Shown here: in pieces, positions 19,082 to 28,184 of the stretch
Layout: each line of letters opens with the position of its first letter
Position numbering within the stretch: the stretch's first letter is position 1
DNA from: Bacteroidales bacterium
GTDB lineage: Bacteria > Bacteroidota > Bacteroidia > Bacteroidales > FEN-979
Length of the DNA stretch: 64,000 nt
Reading direction: 5' to 3'
NCBI GenBank assembly: GCA_023229525.1
Contig: JALNZC010000016.1
Location: forward strand, 21,563-85,562
Notes under the pieces: model-generated
Told to the model about the DNA's origin: nothing
The model's input: only the letters and a program-made list of their open reading frames with translations
Databases searched by the model: none
Translations under genes and position numbers: made by a program

Positions 19082-19972
19082 TCAGTATTTGTTGTATTTG
19101 ACAATAAAGAAATGCATGACAAGGTTGAAAAACAGTGAAACAACCAGCAGCAGTAAAGCAGCAAACATCAAGGCTGAATCATATTTCGGAATCGAGAGCA
19201 TTTCTCCGTAATTATTGGCAATCAGCGCCGGCAGTGTATATCCGGGGTCAAAAACGCTTTTTGGCAATCTGACAACATTTCCGACTACCATTAAAACGGC
19301 CATGGTTTCTCCAAAAGCACGGGCCAGTCCAAATCCAAACGCAGCAATGATCCCGGGTAGAGCTTTCCTGAGCAGAACGTGTTTGATGGTCTGCCATGGT
19401 GTAGCTCCAAGTGAAAGGGCTGCCTCTTTAAGTTCAACCGGTATAGCCTTGAAAATTTCGATAAGGATGTTAAGAATAAAAGGGATTATCATGATGGCGA
19501 GCACAAATGCAGCTGCCAGGATACTGTATCCCATAGTGTGTACACCGAGCCATGGACCCAGGTATTTCGAAATAAAAGGTACGATTACCAGGATACCCCA
19601 CAGACCATAAACCACCGAAGGGATCCCGGCCAGGATATCGATAGCGGGATGCATGATCCGAAGGAAGTGCTTTCGGGTATATTGTGTTACATAAATCGCT
19701 GTTAACAAGCATATCGGACCGGAAATCAACATGGCAAGAATGGTCACCCAGACAGACCCGACGATAAAGGGATAAAATCCGAATTTTCCACTCGCCGGTC
19801 TCCATTCTTTGGAAAAGATAAGATCCATGATCGAATAATCATGGATTAACAGAAACGATTTCAGGTAAAGTCCAAGAAAAAGTAAAAAGGGTAAAAAAGC
19901 GACGAACAACAGGCTGATGATCATCCATGAATAATTGACTACATGACGCTGTTGCCGGTTGAGGAGATACAT
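19082..19972 (-). CDS. pstC: phosphate ABC transporter permease PstC
   Basis: Second inner-membrane permease of PstSCAB, 296 residues, six main helices. The coupling loop reads KEAALSLGATPWQTIKHVLLR and is followed by AFGFGLARAFGETMAVLMVVGN, with the ARAFGETMAV family motif. The start ATG at 19972 lies one base after the pstS stop on the same strand, so the two are tightly coupled. The call over PstA rests on the AFGETMAV motif and on gene order S-C-A-B. Confidence 0.94.
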   Translation of the reverse strand: MYLLNRQQRHVVNYSWMIISLLFVAFLPFLLFLGLYLKSFLLIHDYSIMDLIFSKEWRPASGKFGFYPFIVGSVWVTILAMLISGPICLLTAIYVTQYTRKHFLRIMHPAIDILAGIPSVVYGLWGILVIVPFISKYLGPWLGVHTMGYSILAAAFVLAIMIIPFILNILIEIFKAIPVELKEAALSLGATPWQTIKHVLLRKALPGIIAAFGFGLARAFGETMAVLMVVGNVVRLPKSVFDPGYTLPALIANNYGEMLSIPKYDSALMFAALLLLVVSLFFNLVMHFFIVKYNKY

Positions 19973-19973
19973 T

Positions 19974-20966
19974 TCAGTTCAACTTTAACATTTCAGCTTT
20001 GATCTTATCCGGAGATATCATCACATAACCAGCTTCATTGACAAATTTTTGGCCATCGTTGAGTATCCATTGCAAAAATGCTATAACCAATTTATTTACA
20101 GGTTTTCCTCCAGAAACAAGATAAAGTTCGCGGGCAGGCGGGGAAGGGTAAATACCTTCATCAATAGCTTTCATCACCCTATCCATTGTAGCATAAAAAT
20201 TTTCAGTGGAATCTATGATCCCGTTTTCATTCAGGTCGATCGGAACCACATCCAGGCCTGGGTATATTTTCCGGGTTTTCATTTCATATACAAAGCCCAG
20301 GTTGTTGAACCCTATGCCTTCAATATTTTTTCTGACGGCATCTGCTACACCCGGGTCACCGTTAACGCCAAGGCCCTGAAGATCCTCCTGTTTTTTCCCT
20401 TTAAGGTACTTAGCCCACATATCGGCAGCTCCGCAGGCGTCGGACCTGGTAAACGCCTGAAGCGCCAAAGCATTTGAATTTCCGACAGCTTCTCCCCAGG
20501 TTGTGATTTTTCCAGAGATAAAAATATCATAAAATTTTTGCCGCGTTAACCCCTTTTTCTTAAGATCTTTCATAACAGGGTTGGCAGCATTGATGGTCGG
20601 TAGAACTGCATCTTTAGCCACTGCAATCCACCAGGCTCCTTTGGCCTGTTCTTCGGGACTGACGGATTTGGAATACATTCCCAGGTCAACCATTTTTGAC
20701 AAGGCGTCAGCCATTCCCTTCCCCGCACCTCCGGCGGAAACATTGATTGTTAATTTCGGATGTAGTTTCTGGAATTCTTCAGCCCATTTGACGACCAGGG
20801 GATAAAGTGCAAAGGCACCTGAGATGGTAATTTTTCCCTTCAATGAATCTCCTTTCACTGACCTGCTTTCGTTTCCCTGGTTGTTGCAGGAAGGCAGGAT
20901 CACTGTTCCCGACAAAAACAGAACAGGTACAAGTAAGAAAAGCAACCGAGCATTCTTTATTTTCAT
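19974..20966 (-). CDS. pstS: phosphate-binding lipoprotein PstS
   Basis: Periplasmic phosphate receptor feeding PstCAB. The 330-residue precursor has a lipoprotein signal with lipobox LPSC (Cys27), so it should be membrane-tethered. Phosphate-site segments are recognisable: ITISGAFALYPLVVKWAEEF, VSAGGAGKGMADALSKMVD with the SAGGxGKG motif, and TRSDACGAADMWAKYL. It is the first gene of the minus-strand operon. The 99-base upstream region has no exact TAnnTTTG box, and a Pho-type operator could not be recognised. Confidence 0.95.
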   Translation of the reverse strand: MKIKNARLLFLLVPVLFLSGTVILPSCNNQGNESRSVKGDSLKGKITISGAFALYPLVVKWAEEFQKLHPKLTINVSAGGAGKGMADALSKMVDLGMYSKSVSPEEQAKGAWWIAVAKDAVLPTINAANPVMKDLKKKGLTRQKFYDIFISGKITTWGEAVGNSNALALQAFTRSDACGAADMWAKYLKGKKQEDLQGLGVNGDPGVADAVRKNIEGIGFNNLGFVYEMKTRKIYPGLDVVPIDLNENGIIDSTENFYATMDRVMKAIDEGIYPSPPARELYLVSGGKPVNKLVIAFLQWILNDGQKFVNEAGYVMISPDKIKAEMLKLN

Positions 20967-21045
20967 AATTCATATTCATTAAAAGAACGTAAATTTAGTT
21001 CTTTCAGAAAAGGAAAGCGTTTTTTTACCAATAAAAACTGAATTA

Positions 21046-21081
21046 TTTCAGGATAAAAAATGGTTTCAGGATAAAAAATGG
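21046..21081. repeat. 18-bp perfect tandem duplication at the moxR stop codon
   Basis: TTTCAGGATAAAAAATGG occurs twice in direct succession (21046-21063 and 21064-21081). On the minus strand it covers the last codons of moxR (H-F-L-S) with its TGA stop, so the first copy met by ribosomes gives the real end and the second carries the same HFLS-stop sequence just after it. It is probably a recent slippage event with no effect on the protein. Confidence 0.9.
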
Positions 21082-22031
21082 TTTATTATATCTTCTACAC
21101 GAATTCCTGCTGCTTCGGCTTTGTAATTTCTGACGATGCGATGACGGAGGACGGATATAGTAACTGCACGAACATCTTCGATATCGGGAGAATATTTCCC
21201 GTTCAGAACAGCGTGGCATTTAGCGCCCAGGATCAGGTACTGCGAGGCCCTTGGACCTGCGCCCCAGGTTAGATATTCGCGCGCCCAGCCATTGGACTTG
21301 ACTGAATCCGGCCGTGTAGATGTCACCAGATTAACCGCAAACTGAAATACATTATCTGCTACTGGAATCTTTCGGATAAGGTTCTGGAAATAGATTATTT
21401 CTTCAGCAGAAAGGACAACTTCGGGGGTAATTGTTTTTTCGGTAGTTGTGGCTTTGACGATCCTGATCTCTTCTTCAACAGAAGGGTAATCAAGCCATAT
21501 GTTGAACATGAACCGGTCGAGTTGTGCTTCAGGCAAGGGATAAGTCCCTTCCTGTTCGATCGGATTCTGGGTAGCCAGAACGAAGAAGGGCTCTTCGAGA
21601 TGGTACGTGGTTCCGGCGACAGTAATTGCTTTTTCCTGCATTGCTTCCAGCAAGGCAGATTGTGTTTTAGGCGGAGTGCGGTTGATTTCGTCAGCAAGAA
21701 TGATGTTGGCGAACACGGGACCCTTTATGAACCTGAACCGACGTTGTTCATCGAGAATTTCCGTACCGATAATATCGGAGGGCATGAGATCGGGAGTAAA
21801 CTGAATCCTGCTGTAACTCAAACCAAGCGCTTTCGACAGGGTATTTACCATCAGCGTCTTTGCCAGACCTGGAACACCAACCAGCAGGCAATGGCCTTTA
21901 CAGAAAATAGAGATCAAAAGGTTTTTAACCACTTCATCCTGGCCAACTATCACTTTAGCAATTTCAGATTTCAGAAGATCATATTTCTTTACAAGAAAAT
22001 CAACTGCTTCGACATCGGAGTTAACATGCAT
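21066..22031 (-). CDS. MoxR family AAA+ ATPase
   Basis: A 321-residue AAA+ ATPase of the MoxR class, which acts as a chaperone-like assembly factor usually with VWA-domain partners. Walker A is VGVPGLAKT, Walker B IILADEINRTPPKTQSALL, sensor 1 VLATQNPIEQEGTYPLPEAQ, and an arginine-finger segment LDRFMFNI. No VWA or DUF58 gene is seen on either side in this window; instead it follows the SurA-like gene by 10 bases, an order seen in other Bacteroidota. Its partner may be encoded elsewhere. Confidence 0.93.
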   Translation of the reverse strand: MHVNSDVEAVDFLVKKYDLLKSEIAKVIVGQDEVVKNLLISIFCKGHCLLVGVPGLAKTLMVNTLSKALGLSYSRIQFTPDLMPSDIIGTEILDEQRRFRFIKGPVFANIILADEINRTPPKTQSALLEAMQEKAITVAGTTYHLEEPFFVLATQNPIEQEGTYPLPEAQLDRFMFNIWLDYPSVEEEIRIVKATTTEKTITPEVVLSAEEIIYFQNLIRKIPVADNVFQFAVNLVTSTRPDSVKSNGWAREYLTWGAGPRASQYLILGAKCHAVLNGKYSPDIEDVRAVTISVLRHRIVRNYKAEAAGIRVEDIINHFLS

Positions 22032-22041
22032 AGGTCATGAT

Positions 22042-23400
22042 TTAGTCTTTCAACCATTTACGCTGGAGCGGACAGTTCCGGTAATTATCCATTATTTTGA
22101 TAAAAGTTGAATTAATCCGTGATGTAATCCATTCGTTTATCACTTCCGTCTTTTTTTTATCCAGGGCCAACTGTTGAATGCGTGAATAATCCTCTTCAAG
22201 GTTTGCTTTATGCGGATTTGATCGTGCTTTCAGGAAATAGATCCGGTAATCCTGTTTTCCACGGTCGGTGGTGAGAACGGGGGCAGAAATATCTCCGACT
22301 TTCAGCTTGTCTGCTACAAAGAATATCTTCGGATCAAGTTGACCCATTTCGAACCGGCTGTTTCCGGTTACATTATTGATCATCATTCCGCCATTAATTT
22401 TACTGGGATCATCGGAAAACCTGATTACCGCTTCTTCAAAAGTAATTTGCTTTTTAATAATAAGGTTTGATACGCTATCCAGAAAAACCTTGGCTTTATT
22501 GAGGTTTACCGGTGAAACTTTGGGTTGAATCAGAATATGCCGGACGTTAATATATTCACCGCGACGCTCGATCATCTGGATCAGATGGAATCCATCTTCG
22601 GTTTCCACGACATCGGAGATTTCACCGGGTTTTAGTTTGAATGCGGTAGCTTCGAATTCGGGTCGCATATCACCCCTCTTGAACATGCCCAGTTCACCTC
22701 CCTGTTTGGAAGAACCGGGGTCTTCCGAATATAAAACCGCAAGGGTGCTGAAATCGTCACCCTTGGTGGTCCGGACCTTAAATTCTTTCAGTTTGTTAAT
22801 GGCGGCTTGTTTTTCCTCTTCTCCGATAACGGGTTGTTTAACAATCATCCCCAATTCTATTTCAGCGCTGACAAGGGGGATACTGTCTTTCGGCATTTTC
22901 CGGAAAAAAGATTTGACTTCGGCTGGTGTTATCGCTACATCTTTCGTTATTTTTTGTTGCGCTTGTTCTGTAAGCATTTGCTCCTGTATCACCGAACGAA
23001 GTTCATTTTTTATTTCAACCAGGGATTTTCCGAAATGTTCTTCCAGACGTTCAGGAGTTCCGGCCTGGGAGAGAAAATAGCGCATTCTGCGGTCCATTTC
23101 GACCTCTACCTGGGCATCGGTCACAGTAATACTGTCGATTTGCGATTGATGAAGCAAAAGTTTCTGAAAAAGCAGTGATTCCAGAATCTGACATTTCAAA
23201 TTTGTCGCTGTCCCCTGAATATTTCCCTGAGCACGGATCTGAATATATTGAGCTTCGATATCGGATTTCAAAATCACGTTCCCTCCAACAATGGCAACCA
23301 CTCCATCGAGCACTGAATCAGCCTTTGACTGAGCAGATAAGGAAGTTGAGGAAAGCATTAAAAACACTGGAAAAAACAAGAATATACGGAGGAGTTTCAT
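22042..23400 (-). CDS. SurA-like periplasmic peptidyl-prolyl isomerase
   Basis: Periplasmic chaperone of outer-membrane proteins, 452 residues. A signal peptide ends near LSAQS (residue 24). A SurA-type N-terminal helical domain (about 30-170) is followed by two parvulin rotamase units: FSTLAVLYSEDPGSSKQGGE with the downstream DGFHLIQM, and VRHILIQPK with FEEAVIRFSDDPSK. The second ends in GMMINN rather than the usual GGDLG. It is the third of three consecutive folding-type genes on this strand and probably serves the many outer-membrane barrels of this lineage. Confidence 0.9.
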   Translation of the reverse strand: MKLLRIFLFFPVFLMLSSTSLSAQSKADSVLDGVVAIVGGNVILKSDIEAQYIQIRAQGNIQGTATNLKCQILESLLFQKLLLHQSQIDSITVTDAQVEVEMDRRMRYFLSQAGTPERLEEHFGKSLVEIKNELRSVIQEQMLTEQAQQKITKDVAITPAEVKSFFRKMPKDSIPLVSAEIELGMIVKQPVIGEEEKQAAINKLKEFKVRTTKGDDFSTLAVLYSEDPGSSKQGGELGMFKRGDMRPEFEATAFKLKPGEISDVVETEDGFHLIQMIERRGEYINVRHILIQPKVSPVNLNKAKVFLDSVSNLIIKKQITFEEAVIRFSDDPSKINGGMMINNVTGNSRFEMGQLDPKIFFVADKLKVGDISAPVLTTDRGKQDYRIYFLKARSNPHKANLEEDYSRIQQLALDKKKTEVINEWITSRINSTFIKIMDNYRNCPLQRKWLKD

Positions 23401-23427
23401 AAATATGGTTTGTAAAGCAAGCCCTCA

Positions 23428-24267
23428 TTAATAAATTTCGAAATCGTTATTTTTCAACGCTTTTGAATAAATATCCTCCTGCATCCTGCCAATCAGTTCG
23501 ATTTTTCGCTTATTCAGAATGATATCGCGAATCCTTTGTTTTTCCAAACTAAAAGGAGAAAGGCTTTCCTTGATCCTGAAATCCTTAAAATGTACCATAT
23601 AAAGAAACAAAGAGTCCTGAACCTCGATATCGCGGTGACTTTTCAGCAATTCCTCCTGATTAAATGTCCGGATGGGAATCTGTTTTAATACGTCATTGAA
23701 ATACAACCAAATCTGGTCATCCAGAAAAGAATCGACAGCATTTTTTTCACATAGTTCTACCAATTTATTCTTATCGTCTTGATTTTCTGATATCAATAAT
23801 TTCTTGACTTGTCTTGATATAGATGATTTCAGGGGAAGTTTGACATATTGTAACTGGACGATATTATCTTTCAATTGAAAATTTTGCTGATTGGTATCGT
23901 AATAATTCCGGGCTTCCTCATCGGTTATCACGGTATCCAGTTTTTGTTTGACAAGGGCATTTTCATACTGATAAATGATCAAAGAATTTTTATAGTCTTC
24001 GAGCTGTTTTGTAAAATCCATCTGTTCATTACTCAGGTTATTCAAAGCCTGTTTAATCATCAGCTTTTGCTGTACCCAGTTATCAATAAAACTTTTAGTG
24101 AGGATAAGACTGTCTTTCGGTAAACTACCTGCCGGAATGATCCCTTTCAGGTCGGATTCAAAAAGATATTCGCTTCCGACCCGTGCAAGCATTCGTTCGG
24201 TCTTTTTCTTAAAAAACAAGGTACACGAATTCAGCAGGATCAATAATAAAAGCAACGACTTGTTCAA
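23428..24267 (-). CDS. small lipoprotein related to parvulin/SurA N-terminal domain (hypothetical)
   Basis: A 279-residue predicted lipoprotein: short signal ending LLNSC with the lipobox Cys at about residue 15. The following LARVGSEYLFESDLKGIIP and the long helical segment LTKSFIDNWVQQKLMIKQAL look like the SurA_N chaperone domain, but no rotamase signature is visible in the middle. It lies 27 bases from the SurA gene and 6 from the large PPIase gene, so it probably belongs to the same folding unit. Enzymatic activity should not be assumed. Confidence 0.7.
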   Translation of the reverse strand: MNKSLLLLLILLNSCTLFFKKKTERMLARVGSEYLFESDLKGIIPAGSLPKDSLILTKSFIDNWVQQKLMIKQALNNLSNEQMDFTKQLEDYKNSLIIYQYENALVKQKLDTVITDEEARNYYDTNQQNFQLKDNIVQLQYVKLPLKSSISRQVKKLLISENQDDKNKLVELCEKNAVDSFLDDQIWLYFNDVLKQIPIRTFNQEELLKSHRDIEVQDSLFLYMVHFKDFRIKESLSPFSLEKQRIRDIILNKRKIELIGRMQEDIYSKALKNNDFEIY

Positions 24268-24273
24268 GTGAAT

Positions 24274-26262
24274 TTATTTAATTTTAACCAGAACCTCTTT
24301 ATTGACAACCACGGGATATTTGGCCCGGAGATTCGCGATCCATTCTTTTTCCAGATAATTCTGGTAATCAGCGGTTATTAATCCTCGTGCCTCATTGAGT
24401 TCCTTGGGTTCCGGTTTCAACACCTTTCTGATATATACAAAAACAGTAGCACTATTGATCTGCATTTCAGCTGAAAATCCCGGGTTCCATGCGACGGAAT
24501 CGATGATTTTATTATCTTTATGAGAGAATTTACCGCTTTCGATGGCCACTATTTTCAATGAATCGGTATTTATAGTTTTCAGGATATCGGCATCAGCGCT
24601 TCCACTGGTGATCAGGTCTTTGACTTTTTTCACAATATTCGGATCATTGACAGTATAAATGCTGGCATTAACACGGGTATCCCACATATAATTCTTTTTG
24701 TTTTTCTGGTAAAATGTTTTCAGTCCTGTAGTATCTTTTACCGCTTTTGACCAAACCTTCTGATCGGTCAGATCAAATAAAAGGATTCCATCCCGGTACT
24801 CGTTAATCAGGGTTTTAAATTCGGGGTATTTATTTTCAAGCTGGCTATTTTCATATTTCACCAGGCAATCATCCACAAATGTGCGGTACATTTTATCGAC
24901 ATATATGGTAATGTTTTCCGGTTCCCGCTTGCGTTGTGTGCTCGTAAGATAATCTGCAAAATCCTTTTGTTTATATGCTTTTGTTCCGATGGTCAACAGG
25001 GTCTTGTCAAGATTTACGACCACGTCGCTCTTCCACTTACCGAAAAAGATGCTATCGGTGACAACGGTATAAAAATCTTTCAGGGCAGCAGGATTCTCGG
25101 TAAAGGGATTTTCGTTTCTGATCCTGGCGATGATGACCTGTCGTGTAGCTTCACCACGGCTATCTTTCATTACTTTTTGTTTCAGTTCAGCTTTATCTTC
25201 TTCGGGAGTTTTAACAGTTTTCTTCTCGATCAGTTTTATAATATGCCAGCCGTAAGAAGTGAGAACCGGTTTGGAATAGTCACCAATTTCATTAAGTTGA
25301 TAAACGGCATCTATAAATTCCGGGACCAGGCGATTGACTCCACGTCGCGGAAGAACTCCTCCTTTGGCGCCAGAACCTTTATCATCGGAATATTGTTTAG
25401 CCAGGTCTTCAAATTTAGTACCTGATTGAAGTTTGGTATAAACCGAATCAATTCGTTTCCGGATCCGGGCTGAATCGTCCGCCGAAGCATTCCGGGGAAT
25501 AGTCATAAAAATATGGGCAACGACAAAATCACCCAGTGAAGGCCGTTTCTTATATATTTTTATCAAGTGATAGCCATATTCCGTTCTGACGGGCATGGAA
25601 ACCTGGTCGACCTCCGTATTATAAGCGCCGTTTTCGAAAGAATAGACCATGTCGAATACGGTGAAATATCCCAGATCGCCCATATTTCCTTTCAGGAAGG
25701 GATGTTGTTGGTTGGCTTCGCGATCTTTGGCAGAGGGGTCTTCGGAGTATTCCACCGCCATTTTTTCGAATGGTTCTCCTTTTAACAGAAGATCTCTGAC
25801 CATAAGGGCCTTTTTATAAGCTATGATGGTATCTTCAGGTGGAGCGTCTGGTTTTACCCTGAAAAAGATATGACTTCCCCGGAGATCTGTTTTTTCGCGA
25901 TCGGCGGCTTCAGCAATTAAGCGTTCAAGGGTGGCCTCATCCGTAAAGTAAGGTTTGGCCAGTTGTTCACGATAACCACTCAGTTCATTACGGAATGAGG
26001 TCACGGTATCGAGTCCCAATTCCTCCGCTTCTTTAACCTTTAATTTAAAGTTAATGAAAAGGTCGACATATTCATCCAGGGATTTTCTGTCGATATTTTC
26101 ACCTTTGAAATTATTTTTCTGATAGATGTTCATGAACTCTCCAACCTGGACTTTTTTTCCGGCAATGGTCATGAGAATTTCGTCATTTTTAACCTGGGCA
26201 TTAAGTGTTGTGCTGACGAATAAAAGCAATAATACCAAATTGTTAATTTTCAAAATCTTCAT
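24274..26262 (-). CDS. large periplasmic peptidyl-prolyl isomerase (PpiC/PrsA type)
   Basis: A 662-residue exported protein with a signal peptide ending near TLNAQ (residue 23). Two parvulin-type domains follow: the first begins LRGSHIFFRVKPD and runs through FEKMAVEYSEDPSA and YGYHLIKIYK, the second begins VAHIFMTIPRN and runs through FEDLAKQYSDDKGSG and YGWHIIKLIEKK. A third region (about 400-660) is helical and of unknown function. It is the first gene of the three-gene folding unit and lies 78 bases after guaB, so part of its transcription may come from guaB. Confidence 0.9.
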   Translation of the reverse strand: MKILKINNLVLLLLFVSTTLNAQVKNDEILMTIAGKKVQVGEFMNIYQKNNFKGENIDRKSLDEYVDLFINFKLKVKEAEELGLDTVTSFRNELSGYREQLAKPYFTDEATLERLIAEAADREKTDLRGSHIFFRVKPDAPPEDTIIAYKKALMVRDLLLKGEPFEKMAVEYSEDPSAKDREANQQHPFLKGNMGDLGYFTVFDMVYSFENGAYNTEVDQVSMPVRTEYGYHLIKIYKKRPSLGDFVVAHIFMTIPRNASADDSARIRKRIDSVYTKLQSGTKFEDLAKQYSDDKGSGAKGGVLPRRGVNRLVPEFIDAVYQLNEIGDYSKPVLTSYGWHIIKLIEKKTVKTPEEDKAELKQKVMKDSRGEATRQVIIARIRNENPFTENPAALKDFYTVVTDSIFFGKWKSDVVVNLDKTLLTIGTKAYKQKDFADYLTSTQRKREPENITIYVDKMYRTFVDDCLVKYENSQLENKYPEFKTLINEYRDGILLFDLTDQKVWSKAVKDTTGLKTFYQKNKKNYMWDTRVNASIYTVNDPNIVKKVKDLITSGSADADILKTINTDSLKIVAIESGKFSHKDNKIIDSVAWNPGFSAEMQINSATVFVYIRKVLKPEPKELNEARGLITADYQNYLEKEWIANLRAKYPVVVNKEVLVKIK

Positions 26263-26340
26263 TGTTCGAACAGTTAAATTGAATATGGATTAACGATGAA
26301 ATTAAGTAATAATTTTTAATCGCAATTAATAATTTACGTG

Positions 26341-27807
26341 TTACCTGCTATAGTTCGGGGCTTCATTGGTGATGGTCACGTCATGGGGATGGCTTTCGGT
26401 GATTCCGGCAGCAGTGATTTTCATGAATTTTGCCTGCTGAAGTTTTCCAATAGTAGATGAACCGGTATAACCCATCCCGGACCTTAAGCCCCCGACCATC
26501 TGGTAAATCACTTCCGAGAGTGAACCTTTGTACGGTACCCGTCCAACGATTCCCTCTGGTACCAGTTTATGGAAATCATCCTCCATATCCTGGAAATAAC
26601 GGTCTTTTGATCCCTGTTGCATGGCTTCGATGGATCCCATTCCGCGGTAGGTTTTAAATTTCCGGCCCTCGAAGATCACCGTATCGCCCGGCGATTCGTC
26701 CACCCCGGCAAAGAGCGAACCAGCCATGATCGTATGGGCCCCGGCGGCAATGGCTTTAACAATGTCGCCTGTATACCGGATACCTCCATCTGCGATGGCG
26801 GGTATGCCGCTGTCAATGAGGGCCGTGGTTACGTCATGGATCGCTGAAAGCTGGGGAACACCGATCCCGGCAATGATACGGGTTGTGCAAATAGAGCCCG
26901 GACCAATCCCGATCTTAACAGCATCTACCCCGATCCTTGCCAAAGCCTGGGCTGCTTCTGCGGTTCCTATGTTGCCGACAACCAGGTCGACATCCGGGAA
27001 ACCGCTTTTCACCCGTTTTGCCATTTCCATAACGCCATGGGAATGACCATGTGCGGTATCGATAACGATGGCATCGACATTTTCGCGGACAAGCGCCGCC
27101 ACCCGATCGAGCGTATCTGAAGTGACCCCTACGCCTGCAGCAACACGCAATCTTCCAAGGCTGTCCTTACAGGCATTCGGTCTGGCTTTTATTTTAATGA
27201 TATCTTTATAGGTGATCAGTCCGATCAGTTTGTTGTTTTTACCGACAACAGGGAGTTTTTCTATTTTATGTTTTTGCAGGATAGCTGCCGCTTGCTCAAA
27301 ATCGGTGAATTCACTAATGGTGATCACTGTTTTTGTCATGACTTCGGTCACGGGACGCATGTGATCCCGCTCGAAACGCAGGTCACGGTTGGTCACAATA
27401 CCTACCAATTCATGATTTTGATTAATGACCGGAATACCACCGATACTGAATTCCTTCATCATGGCCAGGGCATCGCCGACCAAAGCATTTTCCTGTAAGG
27501 TAACTGGGTCGAGGATCATTCCGTTTTCGGCACGTTTTACTTTCCGTACCTGAAGCGCTTGTTCTTCTATGGACATATTCTTATGCAATACACCGATCCC
27601 CCCTTCCTGTGCCATGGCAATAGCCATCCGTGATTCAGTTACCGTGTCCATAGCGGCTGAAACAATGGGAATGTTAAGTTTTATATTTCTTGAAAACATC
27701 GTGGTTACGTCCACATCACGCGGGAGTACTTCGGAATAAGCCGGAATCAACAGAACATCGTCATACGTTAAACCTTCACCCCGGAATTTATCTGAATTGA
27801 GGAACAT
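26341..27807 (-). CDS. guaB: inosine-5'-monophosphate dehydrogenase
   Basis: Oxidises IMP to XMP with NAD+, the committed step to GMP. The 488 residues match the bacterial enzyme. A TIM barrel is interrupted by two CBS domains (about 95-210). The active-site loop is GPGSICTTR with catalytic Cys307, and the flap and IMP-binding parts AIADGGIRYTGDIVKA and YRGMGSIEAM are present. Its start is preceded by a candidate promoter, and the 377-base region upstream holds direct and inverted repeats. In this phylum it often leads into PPIase genes, as here. Confidence 0.97.
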   Translation of the reverse strand: MFLNSDKFRGEGLTYDDVLLIPAYSEVLPRDVDVTTMFSRNIKLNIPIVSAAMDTVTESRMAIAMAQEGGIGVLHKNMSIEEQALQVRKVKRAENGMILDPVTLQENALVGDALAMMKEFSIGGIPVINQNHELVGIVTNRDLRFERDHMRPVTEVMTKTVITISEFTDFEQAAAILQKHKIEKLPVVGKNNKLIGLITYKDIIKIKARPNACKDSLGRLRVAAGVGVTSDTLDRVAALVRENVDAIVIDTAHGHSHGVMEMAKRVKSGFPDVDLVVGNIGTAEAAQALARIGVDAVKIGIGPGSICTTRIIAGIGVPQLSAIHDVTTALIDSGIPAIADGGIRYTGDIVKAIAAGAHTIMAGSLFAGVDESPGDTVIFEGRKFKTYRGMGSIEAMQQGSKDRYFQDMEDDFHKLVPEGIVGRVPYKGSLSEVIYQMVGGLRSGMGYTGSSTIGKLQQAKFMKITAAGITESHPHDVTITNEAPNYSR

Positions 27808-27827
27808 ATGGATGGAAAATTAGTGTG

Positions 27828-27856
27828 CAAATGTAAGAAAAATTCTGATTTACCAA
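27828..27856 (-). promoter_or_regulatory. candidate guaB promoter
   Basis: On the minus strand TACATTTG (27835-27828) matches the -7 consensus TAnnTTTG exactly. TTGG (27856-27853) lies 17 bases upstream and may act as the -33 element, though the spacing is slightly short. The inferred leader is about 14 bases. Confidence 0.5.
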
Positions 27857-27933
27857 TGGGTAAGAGAATGGTAGGCTAAATCTTATTTTGATGTGCTGGA
27901 CAAATGAAATGATCGTTTGATTAACTGAAAATA

Positions 27934-27975
27934 TGAAGTTAAATACGAATTAAAATGCAAATGAATTTAACTTCA
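27934..27975. repeat. inverted repeat, 11-bp arms, 20-base loop
   Basis: TGAAGTTAAAT (27934-27944) and ATTTAACTTCA (27965-27975) are perfect inverted copies. There is no T-run after the stem, and it is AT-rich, so it is a weak terminator candidate and more likely a protein-binding site or part of an inserted element. Confidence 0.7.
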
Positions 27976-27983
27976 AAATGAGA

Positions 27984-28019
27984 ATAACTCTCTGTCCCAC
28001 AAGCATTATAAAGAGTTAT
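27984..28019. repeat. inverted repeat, 8-bp arms, 20-base loop
   Basis: ATAACTCT (27984-27991) pairs with AGAGTTAT (28012-28019). The loop length equals that of the neighbouring inverted repeat eight bases away, although the arm sequences differ. Confidence 0.6.
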
Positions 28020-28184
28020 CTCCCATTTGTTAAGTTATAAAACAACAACAACATTTGATTTTCTGATTTGTAAATTCAAACACCTCAATTTCATCCAGCA
28101 CCTCAAAAAATGATTTAACCGAATGGTAACGGCTAAATCTTATACATGCATATGAAAAACCTGATTTTTGGTCGTAGGTTTTTA

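Larger units (their letters stand above)
27866..28143. repeat. direct repeat pair bounding about 235 bases
   Basis: GAATGGTA-GGCTAAATCTTAT at 27866-27886 recurs at 28121-28143 with two extra bases (AC) between the two blocks. Thirteen consecutive bases (GGCTAAATCTTAT) are identical in both. The enclosed segment contains two inverted repeats. The pair could be the footprint of an inserted element, a duplicated operator, or a duplication; nothing in the sequence decides between these. Confidence 0.6.
27808..28184. other. 377-base gene-free stretch upstream of guaB
   Basis: No credible coding sequence is seen. The stretch holds, from guaB outward: a candidate guaB promoter; one copy of a direct repeat (27866-27886); two inverted repeats with 20-base loops (27934-27975, 27984-28019); and the second direct-repeat copy (28121-28143). 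It is AT-rich compared with the flanking genes. Confidence 0.7.

Noticed and set aside
27808..28184. Riboswitch or small RNA upstream of guaB
   Set aside because: The two inverted repeats do not fit a known guanine or PRPP riboswitch, lie outside the short predicted leader, and no conserved core could be matched by eye.
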